From contig JAJRUM010000043.1 in NCBI GenBank assembly GCA_024277815.1, positions 49,506 to 113,505 of the forward strand: a stretch of DNA of 64,000 nucleotides, in the 5' to 3' direction. Shown here one piece after another: positions 46,898-56,772 of the stretch. The first letter of the stretch is position 1. Each line of letters begins with the position of its first letter. The notes under the pieces are model-generated. The model was not told the DNA's origin. It made no database searches and saw nothing but the letters and a program-made list of their open reading frames with translations. This DNA is from Gammaproteobacteria bacterium. GTDB taxonomy: Bacteria; Pseudomonadota; Gammaproteobacteria; Xanthomonadales; SZUA-36. Both the position numbers and the translations under genes were made by a program.

Positions 46898-49690
46898 ATG
46901 ACTTCTTCCAACCCGGAACTGCCCAGCAAGGTAGTGGATCACCAGGCCCTGTTCGAGCGCCTGCAGGCGGGCAATACCCTGGTGACCGGCAACAGCCGGC
47001 TGGCCCGGGTGCTGACCGGTAAATACAACCAATGGCGCACCGATCAGGGCGACCGCCAATGGCCGAGCCCCACCATTCTTGCCTGGAACCCATGGCTGGA
47101 TCAGCTCTGGGAAAGTGCCAGTTTGCAGGGTGTCGAAAGGGCTGGATATGCCGTGCCCAACAACAGGCAGTTGACCAGCTTGTGGGAAAGCACCTTGCGC
47201 AACGAGCAGCTCAGGCACAACCTTTTGCGGCCTGAATCGCTGGCCAATCAACTGCGCGACACCCGCAGGCTGGTGGTTGATTGGCAACTGGGTTTAAAAG
47301 ACCCGGCCTGGTTCAGCGAAGACAACGAAAACTGCTCGGCTTTTTATCTTTGGAACAAGGCCTTTGAATCGCTGTGTAAAAAACATCAATGGCTCGCGGC
47401 GGAAGACCGCACGGCCCTGCTCTGCAATGCGCTGGAAACATCCCGGCTGAGGGTTTCCGGCAATATAGACCTGCTGGGTTTCGACGAACTCAACCCGGGG
47501 CAGGCCACCTTGTTGGCAGCATTGGCGCAAAACGGCGTAAATATTTGTCAGCTGGGCGTGCAGTCGCACCAGCAAACAGCCGTCCTCTGGCGCAGCAAAG
47601 ACAGCCAAACCGAACTGCAACAGATGGCCCGCTGGGTACGCCACTGGGTTGAGCAGGAACCACAGGCAAGTATCGCTGTCGTGGTCCCGGACCTGCAAAA
47701 CCGGCGACATGAGATTGAACGGCAACTTGCAGAGGTCCTGACACCCGGGAGTTGCGCGGCAGGACACCAGGCCCAACCCTGGAACTTCTCTATGGGTATC
47801 CCGCTGACACGCGTACCCATGGTTGCAGCAGCGTTCAATTTACTGAAGCTGCTGGATACAAACTTTGACATCCAGGATGCCGGACGGGTGTTGCGCTCTC
47901 CCTGGCTGCTGGGTGCAGACAGCGAACGCAACAACCGGGCATTGCTGGAGAAACGGCTACGGGAAAAGTACCCCCGCCAGCTAAAGCTTGAACAGCTTGC
48001 GTTCCGCGCCAGTGAAATCAAAAAGTATGACCACCAGCGCAATGAGCTGCCGCCAGAACAACATCAGCCGCAGCCGTGGAACAGCCCACAACTGAGCATC
48101 GCTCTTCAACGACTGGGTCGGTTTGGCCGCGAAAGCAACGGCCCACGCGCTGCCTCTGGCTGGGCGGAAGCATTCGATCAATTGTTGGCAAGCCTGGGTT
48201 GGCCGCTGGATGGTGACAGCCAGGACGAGCACAGCCGCAGTGCAGCCTGGCAGGTACTGCAAGCCTGGCGCGAAGCACTGTGTGAGCTCGCCTCGCTCGA
48301 TGCCACCATCCCCGGGCTTGGTTGCAAGGCAGCCATCAGGCAGCTCAGGCAGATCTGCCAGGACAGGATTTTCCAGCCACAGTCACCCGCTGCTCGCATC
48401 CAGGTGCTTGGCCTGTATGAAATCAGCGGGCTGCGCTTCGACCACCTGTGGGTGGTCGGACTGCACAACAAAACCTGGCCGGCCAGCGCCAGGCCCAACC
48501 CCTTCATTCCCGGCACGCTGCAACGCCGGGAAAATTTGCCTAACTCCAGCCCCCGACGAGAGCTGGAGGTGGCTGGCCTTGTCACCGAACGCTTGCTGCA
48601 GACTGCCCCGGATTGTGTATTCAGCTACCCGGGCCAAATGGACGGTGAGGACGTGCTTCCCAGCCCTCTGCTCAAAGACATTGCAAACATCGACGACAGC
48701 GACTTGCCCGGCTGGCGGGGCGAAGACTGGCAGGACAAGGTATTCCAAGCCGAAAAACCACAGATTGATCCGCTACAGATGCCCGGCACACTTGGCCACG
48801 ACACTGCCCGCGGCGGCAGTTCCATCCTGAAGCACCAGGCGCTATGCCCTTTTCGCGCCTTCGCCAGCAACCGCCTGGGTGCTGATGGCCTGCAAACCCC
48901 GGCTGACGGCATCAGCCCGATGCTGCATGGCAGCCTGATACACAGCGTGCTGGAATACTTCTGGCAAGAGACCAAAAGTCAGTCCGCATTGTTGAAGCTG
49001 GGCGATGAAGCCCTGTCAGCGCGGGTGCGCAAACACGTCAAACGCGCAGTCGAAGAGGAGCACGGACTGACCTTGCGGCATGCTTTTCGCCAGGTGGAGG
49101 CCGACCGCCTGCAGCGCCTGGCACTGGACTTCCTTGAAGTTGATAAAACACGCTCTCCGTTTGAAGTGATTGGCTTGGAAGAAAAGACCGCTCCTCAAAT
49201 CGAAGGTCAGCCTATACGGCTGGTTATCGACCGTATCGACCGCCTGTCCTCCGGCGAGCAGGTCATCATTGACTACAAAACCGGTAAGGTTGACCCCAAA
49301 AAGTGGCTGGGTGAGCGGCCCGAGGAACCGCAACTACCACTGTACGCCATCAGCACCCAACCACCCCCGGATGTGTTGATGTTTGGGGTTGTACGCGACG
49401 ACGGCTGTGAATACAAAGGCGTGGTTGCGCAGAAGAATCTGCCTCCTGGCTTGCCATCAAAAGACAATACCAGCCAGGAGCTTATTGACGCCGGTCAAGA
49501 TATGCCAGCCACCATAAAAGCCTGGCGGCGAACGCTGCACGACCTGATGACAGGCTTCCTGGCCGGCAAAGCGGAAGTTGACCCGAAAAACGGCCTTAAT
49601 ACCTGCAAAGACACCTACTGCCAACTGCATTCGCTGTGCCGTGTGGGCGAGCTGGTGCAGCGCCATAAACACGGCGGGAGTGTGAAATGA
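46898..49690 (+). CDS. AddB-like PD-(D/E)XK nuclease/helicase-fold protein (probable DNA repair)
   Basis: Protein of 930 aa pairing with the downstream helicase. The C-terminal nuclease domain has IDRIDRLSSGEQVIIDYKTGK (near residue 790), the D...DYK core of PD-(D/E)XK enzymes. Cysteines flank that domain as in the AddB Fe-S staple: one in LKHQALCPFRAFASNRL and three in CKDTYCQLHSLC near the end. The N-terminal half is a degenerate helicase-like fold without a clear Walker A. It matches the family I recall as 'probable DNA repair protein' next to a UvrD-type helicase. It overlaps that gene by ATGA. Confidence 0.87.
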   Translation: MTSSNPELPSKVVDHQALFERLQAGNTLVTGNSRLARVLTGKYNQWRTDQGDRQWPSPTILAWNPWLDQLWESASLQGVERAGYAVPNNRQLTSLWESTLRNEQLRHNLLRPESLANQLRDTRRLVVDWQLGLKDPAWFSEDNENCSAFYLWNKAFESLCKKHQWLAAEDRTALLCNALETSRLRVSGNIDLLGFDELNPGQATLLAALAQNGVNICQLGVQSHQQTAVLWRSKDSQTELQQMARWVRHWVEQEPQASIAVVVPDLQNRRHEIERQLAEVLTPGSCAAGHQAQPWNFSMGIPLTRVPMVAAAFNLLKLLDTNFDIQDAGRVLRSPWLLGADSERNNRALLEKRLREKYPRQLKLEQLAFRASEIKKYDHQRNELPPEQHQPQPWNSPQLSIALQRLGRFGRESNGPRAASGWAEAFDQLLASLGWPLDGDSQDEHSRSAAWQVLQAWREALCELASLDATIPGLGCKAAIRQLRQICQDRIFQPQSPAARIQVLGLYEISGLRFDHLWVVGLHNKTWPASARPNPFIPGTLQRRENLPNSSPRRELEVAGLVTERLLQTAPDCVFSYPGQMDGEDVLPSPLLKDIANIDDSDLPGWRGEDWQDKVFQAEKPQIDPLQMPGTLGHDTARGGSSILKHQALCPFRAFASNRLGADGLQTPADGISPMLHGSLIHSVLEYFWQETKSQSALLKLGDEALSARVRKHVKRAVEEEHGLTLRHAFRQVEADRLQRLALDFLEVDKTRSPFEVIGLEEKTAPQIEGQPIRLVIDRIDRLSSGEQVIIDYKTGKVDPKKWLGERPEEPQLPLYAISTQPPPDVLMFGVVRDDGCEYKGVVAQKNLPPGLPSKDNTSQELIDAGQDMPATIKAWRRTLHDLMTGFLAGKAEVDPKNGLNTCKDTYCQLHSLCRVGELVQRHKHGGSVK

Positions 49691-52600
49691 CACAGCCAGC
49701 AGATTTGCAAGCCAGAGAGGCGGGCATTGACCTGCAGCATTCCTACATTGTGCAGGCTCCGGCTGGCTCCGGAAAAACCGAACTGCTGATCCAGCGCATG
49801 CTGTGCCTGCTGGCGCATGTCGACAGCCCGGAAGAAGTGGTGGCTATCACCTTTACGCGTAAGGCAGCCGCCGAGATGAGCCGCCGCCTGGTGCTAAGCC
49901 TGCAGGCAGCCGCCAGCCAGCCTGACGACAACGGACTGAAGCCCCATCAAAAGATCAGCCACAAGCTGGCACAGGCTGTATTGGCAAATGATGAAAAAAA
50001 AGACTGGGGCCTGCTGCAACAACCCAACCGCTTGCGCGTCCGTACCATTGACAGCCTGTGCAGCGAACTCGCCCGCCAGCTACCGGTACTATCCGGGCTG
50101 GGTGGCGGCCAGCAAATCGCCGATGATGCCGAGGCGCTGTACCGGCAAGCAGCGATCCGCACCATGGCAGCGCTCGAAGACGATGGTGATGAACTGCAAG
50201 CCGATGTCATCTGCTTACTGAATCGCTATGACAACCAGTATGACAAGCTCGTGGAGTTGCTGACCGGCATGCTGGCCAATCGCGAGCAGTGGGCTGGCCA
50301 CTTGTTGGATTTGCGCAAGGGCAGCGGTTTTGACCGCCAGGGGCTGGAAGCCGCCTTACGGTTTTTGATCGAGACCGAGCTTGAGAAAGCCCTGCAATTG
50401 ACACCTGATACGCTGCTGGCTGAGCTGCCACAGTTTTTTACTTTTGCGCTCGGCAATTCACCCGGCGATGAAACCCGGCTGGGTGAATTGCTGGCAAGCT
50501 GTGGCAGTGGCAATGGCGGGCCACTGAACCTGTCCGCTACCGCAGAAGCGCTGCCACACTGGCAAACCATGATTAACCGCCTGCTGACGCAGGGTGGGGA
50601 ATGGCGAAAAGACCCGAATAAATCTGCAGGCTTTCCTTCGCAAAAAGATGCCAAAAAAGAGGACAAAGATCGGTTTAAGGCCCTGAAAGCCGGCTTCCGG
50701 GCTTTACTGGATCAACACCGCGAAAACGACAGGCTGCGCAGCATCTACGACACCATCCGTACCCTGCCGAGACCCGACTATGAAGACGAGGCCTGGGAAT
50801 CACTTGAGTCGCTGATGCGGCTATTGCTGCGTGCGACACAGGAATGGAATGTTGTGATAGCCGAAAGCGGCGAGCTTGATTATGGTGAAGTTGCTCACCG
50901 CGCTATTGAGTCGCTGGGTTCTGCAGACGCGCCCAGTGACCTGGCCCTGCGTATGGACTACCGCATCCAGCACCTGCTGGTGGATGAATTCCAGGACACC
51001 TCAAGCAGCCAGGTTGAGTTGCTGCAACAACTCACTGCCGGTTGGAGTGACGGCGACGGACGCACACTGTTTCTGGTCGGTGACCCGATGCAGTCCATCT
51101 ACCGCTTCCGTAAAGCTGAGGTCAGCCTTTTTCTGAAAGCCTGGGATGGTGATTTGTTTGATCATATCCAGTTGCTGCCGCTGGAGCTCAAGGTTAACTT
51201 CCGCTCAACCAGGCCCATTGTAGAGTGGGTCAACGAGGTGTTTCCCACCGTCATGCCCAGGGTCAGCGACCCTGTCATGGGTGCCGTGCATTACTGTACG
51301 GCCCTCACCAAGCCTGATGTGTCAGCCGACGGCGGTGTTGCTATTGAAATCCTGCCCGAGCGTGATGACGAACAGGAAGCGCAGCAAGTCGTGGCGATTA
51401 TCGAAAAGAGCACAGCTGGACAGTCCATCGCCATCCTGGTGCGATCACGCAGCCATGCCAGCGAAATTCTGGCTGAGCTGGACCGGAGAAAACTGCAGGA
51501 ACCCCGGTTTCGTTACCAGGCAATCAAATTTACCAAGCTGGCAGATACCACGCTGATCCAGGACCTGGTTTCGCTGACAGTGGCACTACTACAGCCAGCA
51601 GACCGGCTGGCCTGGCTGGCAACACTACGCGCGCCGTACATCGGTCTCAACCTGGCCGACCTGGATGCGCTGGTAGCCGGCGACGCTGACCGCATTCTGC
51701 TGGATAACATCCGTGCGTACGGAGCCGGGCAGGGCGAACGAAACCCCTTGGGCAAGGATGGTCAACTGCGACTACTGCGCACTGCTCCCATACTCAAGGA
51801 TGCTGTTGACCGCCAGGGCCGGCAATCCGTCAGGTCACTGGTGGAGTCAGCCTGGGTCAGGCTCGGCGGACCGGCCTGCGCAGAAAACGCCAGTGAGCTG
51901 GATGACGCAGCAACTTACTTTGGCCTGCTCGACTCGCTGGAGACCGAAGACCTGCCCATTGACCGCGACACGCTTGATGTGCACCTGGAAAAACTCTATG
52001 CCGAGCCGGATTCCGCTGCCAGTGGCGAACTCCAGGTCATGACCATTTATGCCGCCAAGGGCCTGCAATTCGACACCGTGATTTTGCCCGGCCTGAACCG
52101 CCGGACAGGCAATGACAAGGCGAAGCTGCTGCACTGGTTTGAATTGGCAGGGGAAGACAAGATTGTCATGTCGCCGATGCGCAACACGGAAGAAAAAGAG
52201 CAACAGAAAAAGGGCGGCGACCTGATCAGCTATATTACTGACATCGAAAAACAGCGCCAGGGCCTGGAGGCAGGCCGGGTACTGTATGTCGCCGCTACCC
52301 GGGCAGTGCGTAACCTGCACTTGTTCGCTGCTATCAAGCCATCAGCCAAAGGCGAGATCAAACCACAGTCCGGTAGCCTGATGGGATGTTTGTGGCCGGC
52401 AGTAAAGGCCGCGCAAGTACCGCTGCTTGAAGCGGCTGTTGATACCGGGGGGCCGGCAGAAACCGGTACACCACCGGTGGATGATGGTGGCGGCCCGGCT
52501 GTTGTCACCCTTGACCTGCCCCGTGACTATCGCCGGCTCAGTGCCGACTGGAAGTTGCCTGCTGCACCGGCATCAGTATCGCGCGCCACCGCTGAATACC

Positions 52601-53157
52601 CTGACGAACATGACTATATCGAATTCAGCTGGGCAGGCGAAGACGCCCGCCTGGCTGGCAATCTCGTCCACCGCCTGCTGCAGCTTGTTGGTGAGCAGGG
52701 CCTGGATAGCTGGAAGGCCAGCGGCGGAATCTCAGCGCGAACCCCCTGGTGCCGCCAGCAGCTTGCCAGTGCAGGCATACAACAAGGCAAGGCCGACACC
52801 ATCATCGCCAACGCTGCCAAAGCAGTCGGGAATTGCCTCATATCCAGGCAGGGCCGGTGGATACTGGCAGATCATGAAGATGCCCACTGCGAATATGCCA
52901 TCACCGCAGTCACTGCCAGCCAACCACGGCGGTTGGTGCTGGACCGAACCTTTATCGACAATGACATCCGCTGGATCATCGACTACAAGACCTCCAGCCA
53001 CAGCGGTGGCAACCTGGAAGGATTTCTGGACAGTGAGACAGAGCGCTACCGTGAGCAACTGCGGCGCTATAGGGAAGCCATCGCCATGACAGAAACCCGG
53101 CCAATCAAAACTGCGCTGTATTTCCCCTTGCTTGATCGCCTGTGTGAGGTGGACTAG
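49687..53157 (+). CDS. AddA-like UvrD-family helicase/exonuclease
   Basis: Superfamily 1A helicase of 1156 aa with a C-terminal RecB-type nuclease. Walker A APAGSGKTELLIQRML at residues 19-34; motif II LLVDEFQDTSSSQ near 435; motif III FLVGDPMQSIYRFRKAE near 465; motif V/VI region VMTIYAAKGLQFDTVILPG near 785 and LYVAATRA near 865. The nuclease has IDYKTSS near 1098 and the QLRRYREA helix. With the AddB-like partner it should process double-strand ends for recombination; a Chi-like site is not identifiable. RecBCD genes are not in the window. Confidence 0.9.
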   Translation: MTQPADLQAREAGIDLQHSYIVQAPAGSGKTELLIQRMLCLLAHVDSPEEVVAITFTRKAAAEMSRRLVLSLQAAASQPDDNGLKPHQKISHKLAQAVLANDEKKDWGLLQQPNRLRVRTIDSLCSELARQLPVLSGLGGGQQIADDAEALYRQAAIRTMAALEDDGDELQADVICLLNRYDNQYDKLVELLTGMLANREQWAGHLLDLRKGSGFDRQGLEAALRFLIETELEKALQLTPDTLLAELPQFFTFALGNSPGDETRLGELLASCGSGNGGPLNLSATAEALPHWQTMINRLLTQGGEWRKDPNKSAGFPSQKDAKKEDKDRFKALKAGFRALLDQHRENDRLRSIYDTIRTLPRPDYEDEAWESLESLMRLLLRATQEWNVVIAESGELDYGEVAHRAIESLGSADAPSDLALRMDYRIQHLLVDEFQDTSSSQVELLQQLTAGWSDGDGRTLFLVGDPMQSIYRFRKAEVSLFLKAWDGDLFDHIQLLPLELKVNFRSTRPIVEWVNEVFPTVMPRVSDPVMGAVHYCTALTKPDVSADGGVAIEILPERDDEQEAQQVVAIIEKSTAGQSIAILVRSRSHASEILAELDRRKLQEPRFRYQAIKFTKLADTTLIQDLVSLTVALLQPADRLAWLATLRAPYIGLNLADLDALVAGDADRILLDNIRAYGAGQGERNPLGKDGQLRLLRTAPILKDAVDRQGRQSVRSLVESAWVRLGGPACAENASELDDAATYFGLLDSLETEDLPIDRDTLDVHLEKLYAEPDSAASGELQVMTIYAAKGLQFDTVILPGLNRRTGNDKAKLLHWFELAGEDKIVMSPMRNTEEKEQQKKGGDLISYITDIEKQRQGLEAGRVLYVAATRAVRNLHLFAAIKPSAKGEIKPQSGSLMGCLWPAVKAAQVPLLEAAVDTGGPAETGTPPVDDGGGPAVVTLDLPRDYRRLSADWKLPAAPASVSRATAEYPDEHDYIEFSWAGEDARLAGNLVHRLLQLVGEQGLDSWKASGGISARTPWCRQQLASAGIQQGKADTIIANAAKAVGNCLISRQGRWILADHEDAHCEYAITAVTASQPRRLVLDRTFIDNDIRWIIDYKTSSHSGGNLEGFLDSETERYREQLRRYREAIAMTETRPIKTALYFPLLDRLCEVD

Positions 53158-55304
53158 TCAACCCAGTGCAGCACGTTGCGGATAATTGACCAGCGAGGCT
53201 CTTCGGGCTCGGCACCACCACCACTGATCCAGTGCTTGAATAACTTGTCCACCGTACCGCCTTTGACATTAATCTCGATCCAGGTAGCAATAAACGTGGA
53301 CCACGCAACATCACCCCTGGGCAACGGGTAGGCCATCGGGACTTTTACCGCCGCGCCCTGCGGCACAACGATACTGTAGCTGGGGTATATCAAAGTCCAC
53401 GCAGAACCACCCTCTGCTGAGTAGATGACCGCATCCAGATCTTGCTGCTCCCCCCGCAGGAAAGCCCGTGGTGAGGGGATTTCCACAAATTCTGCCAGCG
53501 GTAACCCCAGCTGTGCCCGGCGTGTGAAAGCCGGGTCGGAAACCACAACGCCAAGCTTCAAGCCCTTGCGTAAACGCAGATCATTCAGACTCGCAAATTT
53601 TTTACGCTGATGGTCAGGCACCAGAAAACCAAGGTTTAAATCCAGCGGAGAAGGGCTAAACGCCCATTGTCTTGCACGCGTGGGCGTCACTGCTAGCCCT
53701 GACATCACAATGTCGATCTGGCCGCTGTCGAAAAGCTTGACGATATCCTCCCGCTCAACCCTGACCAGTTCGAGTTGCACGTCCAGATCCAGCGCCAGAT
53801 GGTGCGCCATCTCAACATCAAAACCAACCACCTCACCCTGTTCATTGCGGAATGCGAACGGCAACGAATCCTTCAGATATCCGACCCGCAGGCTGCCACG
53901 GGCGGCAATGGTTGTCAGACGCCCGTCTGTACCCACCGCAGGCTCCAGCGCGGGCAGACTGTCGATGTACTGGCGAGCGTTGACCGGCCGGTCCATCCAG
54001 CGCATGGTAACCAGTTCCTGATCACGCGAGTACTCGCTGTCAATAGCGTAGGAAAGATATACCCGGACGGCCGCCAGGCTGCCAAAGAATACCAGCGCTG
54101 AAATCAACAGGGCTCTTGCCAGGCGCCGCATATCCAGCTTGAAAACACCACGCTTCCACGCAATGACGACGATGGCCAGGCTCAGCAGGTGAACCGCACC
54201 CAGCACCACGCGGATGCGGTCGGTGTAGACCGTAGACATGACGAATAACTCCATCATATCCGCCGGGATCTTTAACAGGTCCAGCAGAAAGGGAATGCCA
54301 ATGATAGGTGCCACAAAACTGCTGAGGAAGGCGCTGCCATAGAACATCACCTGATCTGACAAGTCCAGACTATTACCAAGATACCAGGCCGAAAACGGCA
54401 CAAACATCAGTATCGTGAAGGTGCCGAGATTGGGAAACGGATAAGCCAGCGGCAGCAATATCGCCGCACTGTGGTCTACGTCCTCATCTTCAAGATCATA
54501 GCGCCGGAACAACTGCTTGATGTTTTCTACCATCTGTGGGAGCACAACAATGATTTTTGCCGCAGCGAAAATAGTGATGAGCGTATCGCGTGGTATCGAC
54601 AGCAGGTCGCGGTACCTGAACGGCGTGACTGCGGCCACCAATAGTGGCAAGACAACAAAGCTCAGCGTGACAGCAATGACGGTGTAAGTCACCAGGTAAG
54701 CCTGCAGTTTGCCGATTTCAGCAAGCGAGATCGTGCCTGCGGTGCCCGCGGCGATGGCAAACACACCAATCGGCGTCAGCTTGATTACCATCTTGTTGAT
54801 CTCATTCAGGCCCGAAGCCAATACATCCAGCCCTTGCAACACCCCTTCCTTACCCTTGATGCCACCAAGACCAATCCCCAGCATAATGCTGAACAGCACG
54901 GAGGCCGGCACCAGGTTTTGAGCCAGCGATGCAAATGGGTTTGAAGGAACATAGAGTGTGACGAAATCGATCACTTTGGGCACGGCTATCAGGCTGGCGT
55001 TAAAAAACGAAGCTGAATCCCAGACTGGAAACGCCAGCGGCACAACCGCCAGCACCGCCACACCCAGCGCCAGGAAGCAAACCAGCACAAGCAGCGCCGC
55101 GATCACCAGCCCGCGCCGCTCGGACCAGGAAATCCCGCCAATATTACTGATCAGTGTCACCACAATATAGGGCAGAACCGTCATCTGCAGCAGGCCGATA
55201 TACACCTCTCCACCAATGGAGAATGGTGCTGCCAACTCGCCGAGAAAGACCCCTGCCAGGACACCCAGCAGCAGACCGATCAGTATTTTTACTGTAAAGG
55301 ACAT
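53154..55304 (-). CDS. DAACS (glutamate/dicarboxylate) symporter fused to a periplasmic solute-binding domain
   Basis: Protein of about 716 aa. Residues 1-395 are a Na+/H+:dicarboxylate symporter of the SLC1/GltP type with multiple helices. A last membrane helix (about 400-425) leads to a family-3 solute-binding domain (about 455-700; ARGSLRVGYLKDSLPFAFRNEQGEVVGFDVEMAHHLA), expected in the periplasm. A secondary carrier fused to an ABC-type binding domain is rare. The start at 55304 is chosen because MSFTVKILIGLLLGVLAG begins the transporter; the frame continues upstream into the MAPEG gene. The ligand is probably an acidic amino acid or dicarboxylate. Confidence 0.82.
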   Translation of the reverse strand: MSFTVKILIGLLLGVLAGVFLGELAAPFSIGGEVYIGLLQMTVLPYIVVTLISNIGGISWSERRGLVIAALLVLVCFLALGVAVLAVVPLAFPVWDSASFFNASLIAVPKVIDFVTLYVPSNPFASLAQNLVPASVLFSIMLGIGLGGIKGKEGVLQGLDVLASGLNEINKMVIKLTPIGVFAIAAGTAGTISLAEIGKLQAYLVTYTVIAVTLSFVVLPLLVAAVTPFRYRDLLSIPRDTLITIFAAAKIIVVLPQMVENIKQLFRRYDLEDEDVDHSAAILLPLAYPFPNLGTFTILMFVPFSAWYLGNSLDLSDQVMFYGSAFLSSFVAPIIGIPFLLDLLKIPADMMELFVMSTVYTDRIRVVLGAVHLLSLAIVVIAWKRGVFKLDMRRLARALLISALVFFGSLAAVRVYLSYAIDSEYSRDQELVTMRWMDRPVNARQYIDSLPALEPAVGTDGRLTTIAARGSLRVGYLKDSLPFAFRNEQGEVVGFDVEMAHHLALDLDVQLELVRVEREDIVKLFDSGQIDIVMSGLAVTPTRARQWAFSPSPLDLNLGFLVPDHQRKKFASLNDLRLRKGLKLGVVVSDPAFTRRAQLGLPLAEFVEIPSPRAFLRGEQQDLDAVIYSAEGGSAWTLIYPSYSIVVPQGAAVKVPMAYPLPRGDVAWSTFIATWIEINVKGGTVDKLFKHWISGGGAEPEEPRWSIIRNVLHWVD

Positions 55305-55342
55305 GGGATAGCGTGAAGGCTGGCCTGAATACCGGTCAGCAG

Positions 55343-55732
55343 TCAGGCGGCCAGAACGAAAAGCGCTACACAGGAAACGATGCCAACCATCCATACCAGG
55401 GACCGTACCATGTCGATATCCTTAAGATATAGGAGCACATAGAGTACGCGGCTAACCAGGAATGTGGTGGCCCAAACGGCGCTCCAGTAGGCATCAGCCT
55501 GAAACAGGTGGGCGGTGATTACCGCAGCCGCAAACAGCGGCGTTACCTCGAAGCTGTTCTGGTGCGCCGCCAGCGCACGGCGGCCCCAGCCGGTCAGGCG
55601 CGCCTGCTGATCCCGGGGATTGCTGTTGTCATAACCGGAACCCCCTTCTTTGGCCATCGCTACCGCCAGCGGGGCCTTGGTCAGGTAAACGAGCAGGAAG
55701 GCAAAAGCCATGCAGTAAAAGGTGTAAGTCAT
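55343..55732 (-). CDS. MAPEG family membrane protein
   Basis: Membrane protein of 129 aa with four helices, similar to the microsomal glutathione-S-transferase/MAPEG family. The conserved loop (NPRDQQARLTGWGRRALAAHQNSFEVTPLFAAAVI) and later VSRVLYVLLYLKDIDMVRSLVW are typical. Function in bacteria is unclear; glutathione-dependent detoxification is assumed from the family. It precedes the fused symporter gene on the same strand by 38 nt. Confidence 0.88.
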   Translation of the reverse strand: MTYTFYCMAFAFLLVYLTKAPLAVAMAKEGGSGYDNSNPRDQQARLTGWGRRALAAHQNSFEVTPLFAAAVITAHLFQADAYWSAVWATTFLVSRVLYVLLYLKDIDMVRSLVWMVGIVSCVALFVLAA

Positions 55733-55792
55733 GTTTTATTCCTCGTGTTGGTGCAACAAGTAAATAGCAGGGAGCGTTTTCGAGTGAGGTCT

Positions 55793-55850
55793 TCATTCCA
55801 TACGGACAAAAATAAGTGATCCGCGCGCCTGGCGCAATGGCTGTCTCAAA
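55793..55850. repeat. Dispersed repeat, copy 1
   Basis: About 58 bp closely matching 58780-58838: both run CATTCC, ACGGA-(C/T)-AAAA, then AAGTGATCCGCGCGCC and GCAATGGCTGTCTCAAA, roughly 88% identical. Both copies lie upstream of minus-strand genes (MAPEG here, HIT there). Confidence 0.75.
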
Positions 55851-55897
55851 AAAAATCATTTGCGTGACTTCAGCTCCTGGGTTATGCCGTTCACATG

Positions 55898-56026
55898 CTA
55901 CCGCCCGGCGAACGGGTTCATAACCGTAACACCTGTTTTAGTGAAATCTTTTTCGTTCCGCGTAACAACTATCAGGTCGTGAATGAGATTTGCCACGTCT
56001 ATATTTCCACCTGTATTTGTACGCAT
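55898..56026 (-). pseudogene. Remnant of a VapC/FitB-type PIN toxin (C-terminus only)
   Basis: A 42-codon open frame reads, after a few residues, NIDVANLIHDLIVVTRNEKD and ends FTKTGVTVMNPFAGR. This is the C-terminus of a PIN-domain VapC/FitB toxin (lvTRNxkDFxxtGvxvxNPF). The preceding DAxIAAxA helix seems shortened, and no N-terminal half with the first catalytic aspartates is found upstream. No antitoxin gene is visible. It is a relic. Confidence 0.75.
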
Positions 56027-56178
56027 TGATATCAATCACAGCAATTTATGGTAAGGCAATACAGTCGAAATCCTCTTGAATATCTGTGGGAATACCCGAT
56101 CTAAGCAGTGACACATTCAACGAAATACGTTTCTGCAGAAACGGGGCGACCGAAGCCGCCCCAATAACAAGACCGGAG

Positions 56179-56520
56179 TTAATGCACCACCTTCTCTAAT
56201 CTGGCCGGCTGCTTGAATTTAACAGCTTCCTCTCCACCTAACATTCCTGCCACGTGGTTTTGTGCCTCAGTGACAACATCCAGGGCCTCAGCAATTGTCT
56301 GATTCATCAACTTCCTGCTCAGTAAAACTATTCCCAGGTAGGCCATTGGCGCACCTGCAATCAAGTGGTGTTTCAAGGTGAATTTTCCACCCGCAACTAT
56401 TTCCTCATCAGGTGTAACCGAATAGTTAATCTGGCCGTTTTCCAGTTGATTCAACTGAACCGTGAGTGAGTACGATTTTACGACTTGCCCTTCGTGCGGA
56501 GGGTTGATTTCAGTAGTCAT
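56179..56520 (-). CDS. Hypothetical protein
   Basis: Protein of 113 aa with a good ribosome site (GAGGAGA before ATG). The middle has a mildly hydrophobic stretch (LIAGAPMAYLGIVLLS, residues 53-68) and the C-terminus an amphipathic helix. No signal peptide and no recognised domain. It lies alone between the VapC remnant and a repeat-rich exported protein. Confidence 0.65.
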   Translation of the reverse strand: MTTEINPPHEGQVVKSYSLTVQLNQLENGQINYSVTPDEEIVAGGKFTLKHHLIAGAPMAYLGIVLLSRKLMNQTIAEALDVVTEAQNHVAGMLGGEEAVKFKQPARLEKVVH

Positions 56521-56637
56521 TTTCTATCTCCTCTTTAGTACTTCAGGCAAAATGCCCCGGCGTACAATCTGGATATCAAATGCCGGACCGGTTTTGTCAT
56601 CGTGACAGGACCGGTCAGTCCCATTTTAGCGGGCAAC

Positions 56638-56671
56638 AAAAAACCCGCGCAGCTAATGCCAAAGCGGGTTT
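56638..56671 (-). terminator. Intrinsic terminator after the NPYG-repeat protein
   Basis: AAACCCGC (left) and GCGGGTTT (right) form an 8-bp stem around a loop of about 15 nt; on the minus strand the stem is followed by a T-run. It lies 100 nt after the repeat-protein stop codon. Confidence 0.75.
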
Positions 56672-56772
56672 GAAAGCTCCCACGCTTTAGCTGAATTTTT
56701 AAGCGCCCGCAAGCTGAATATCAAATCGGCGCTGGGGTTATTATACCCTATATAGCCGGGCTGGTAATACCC

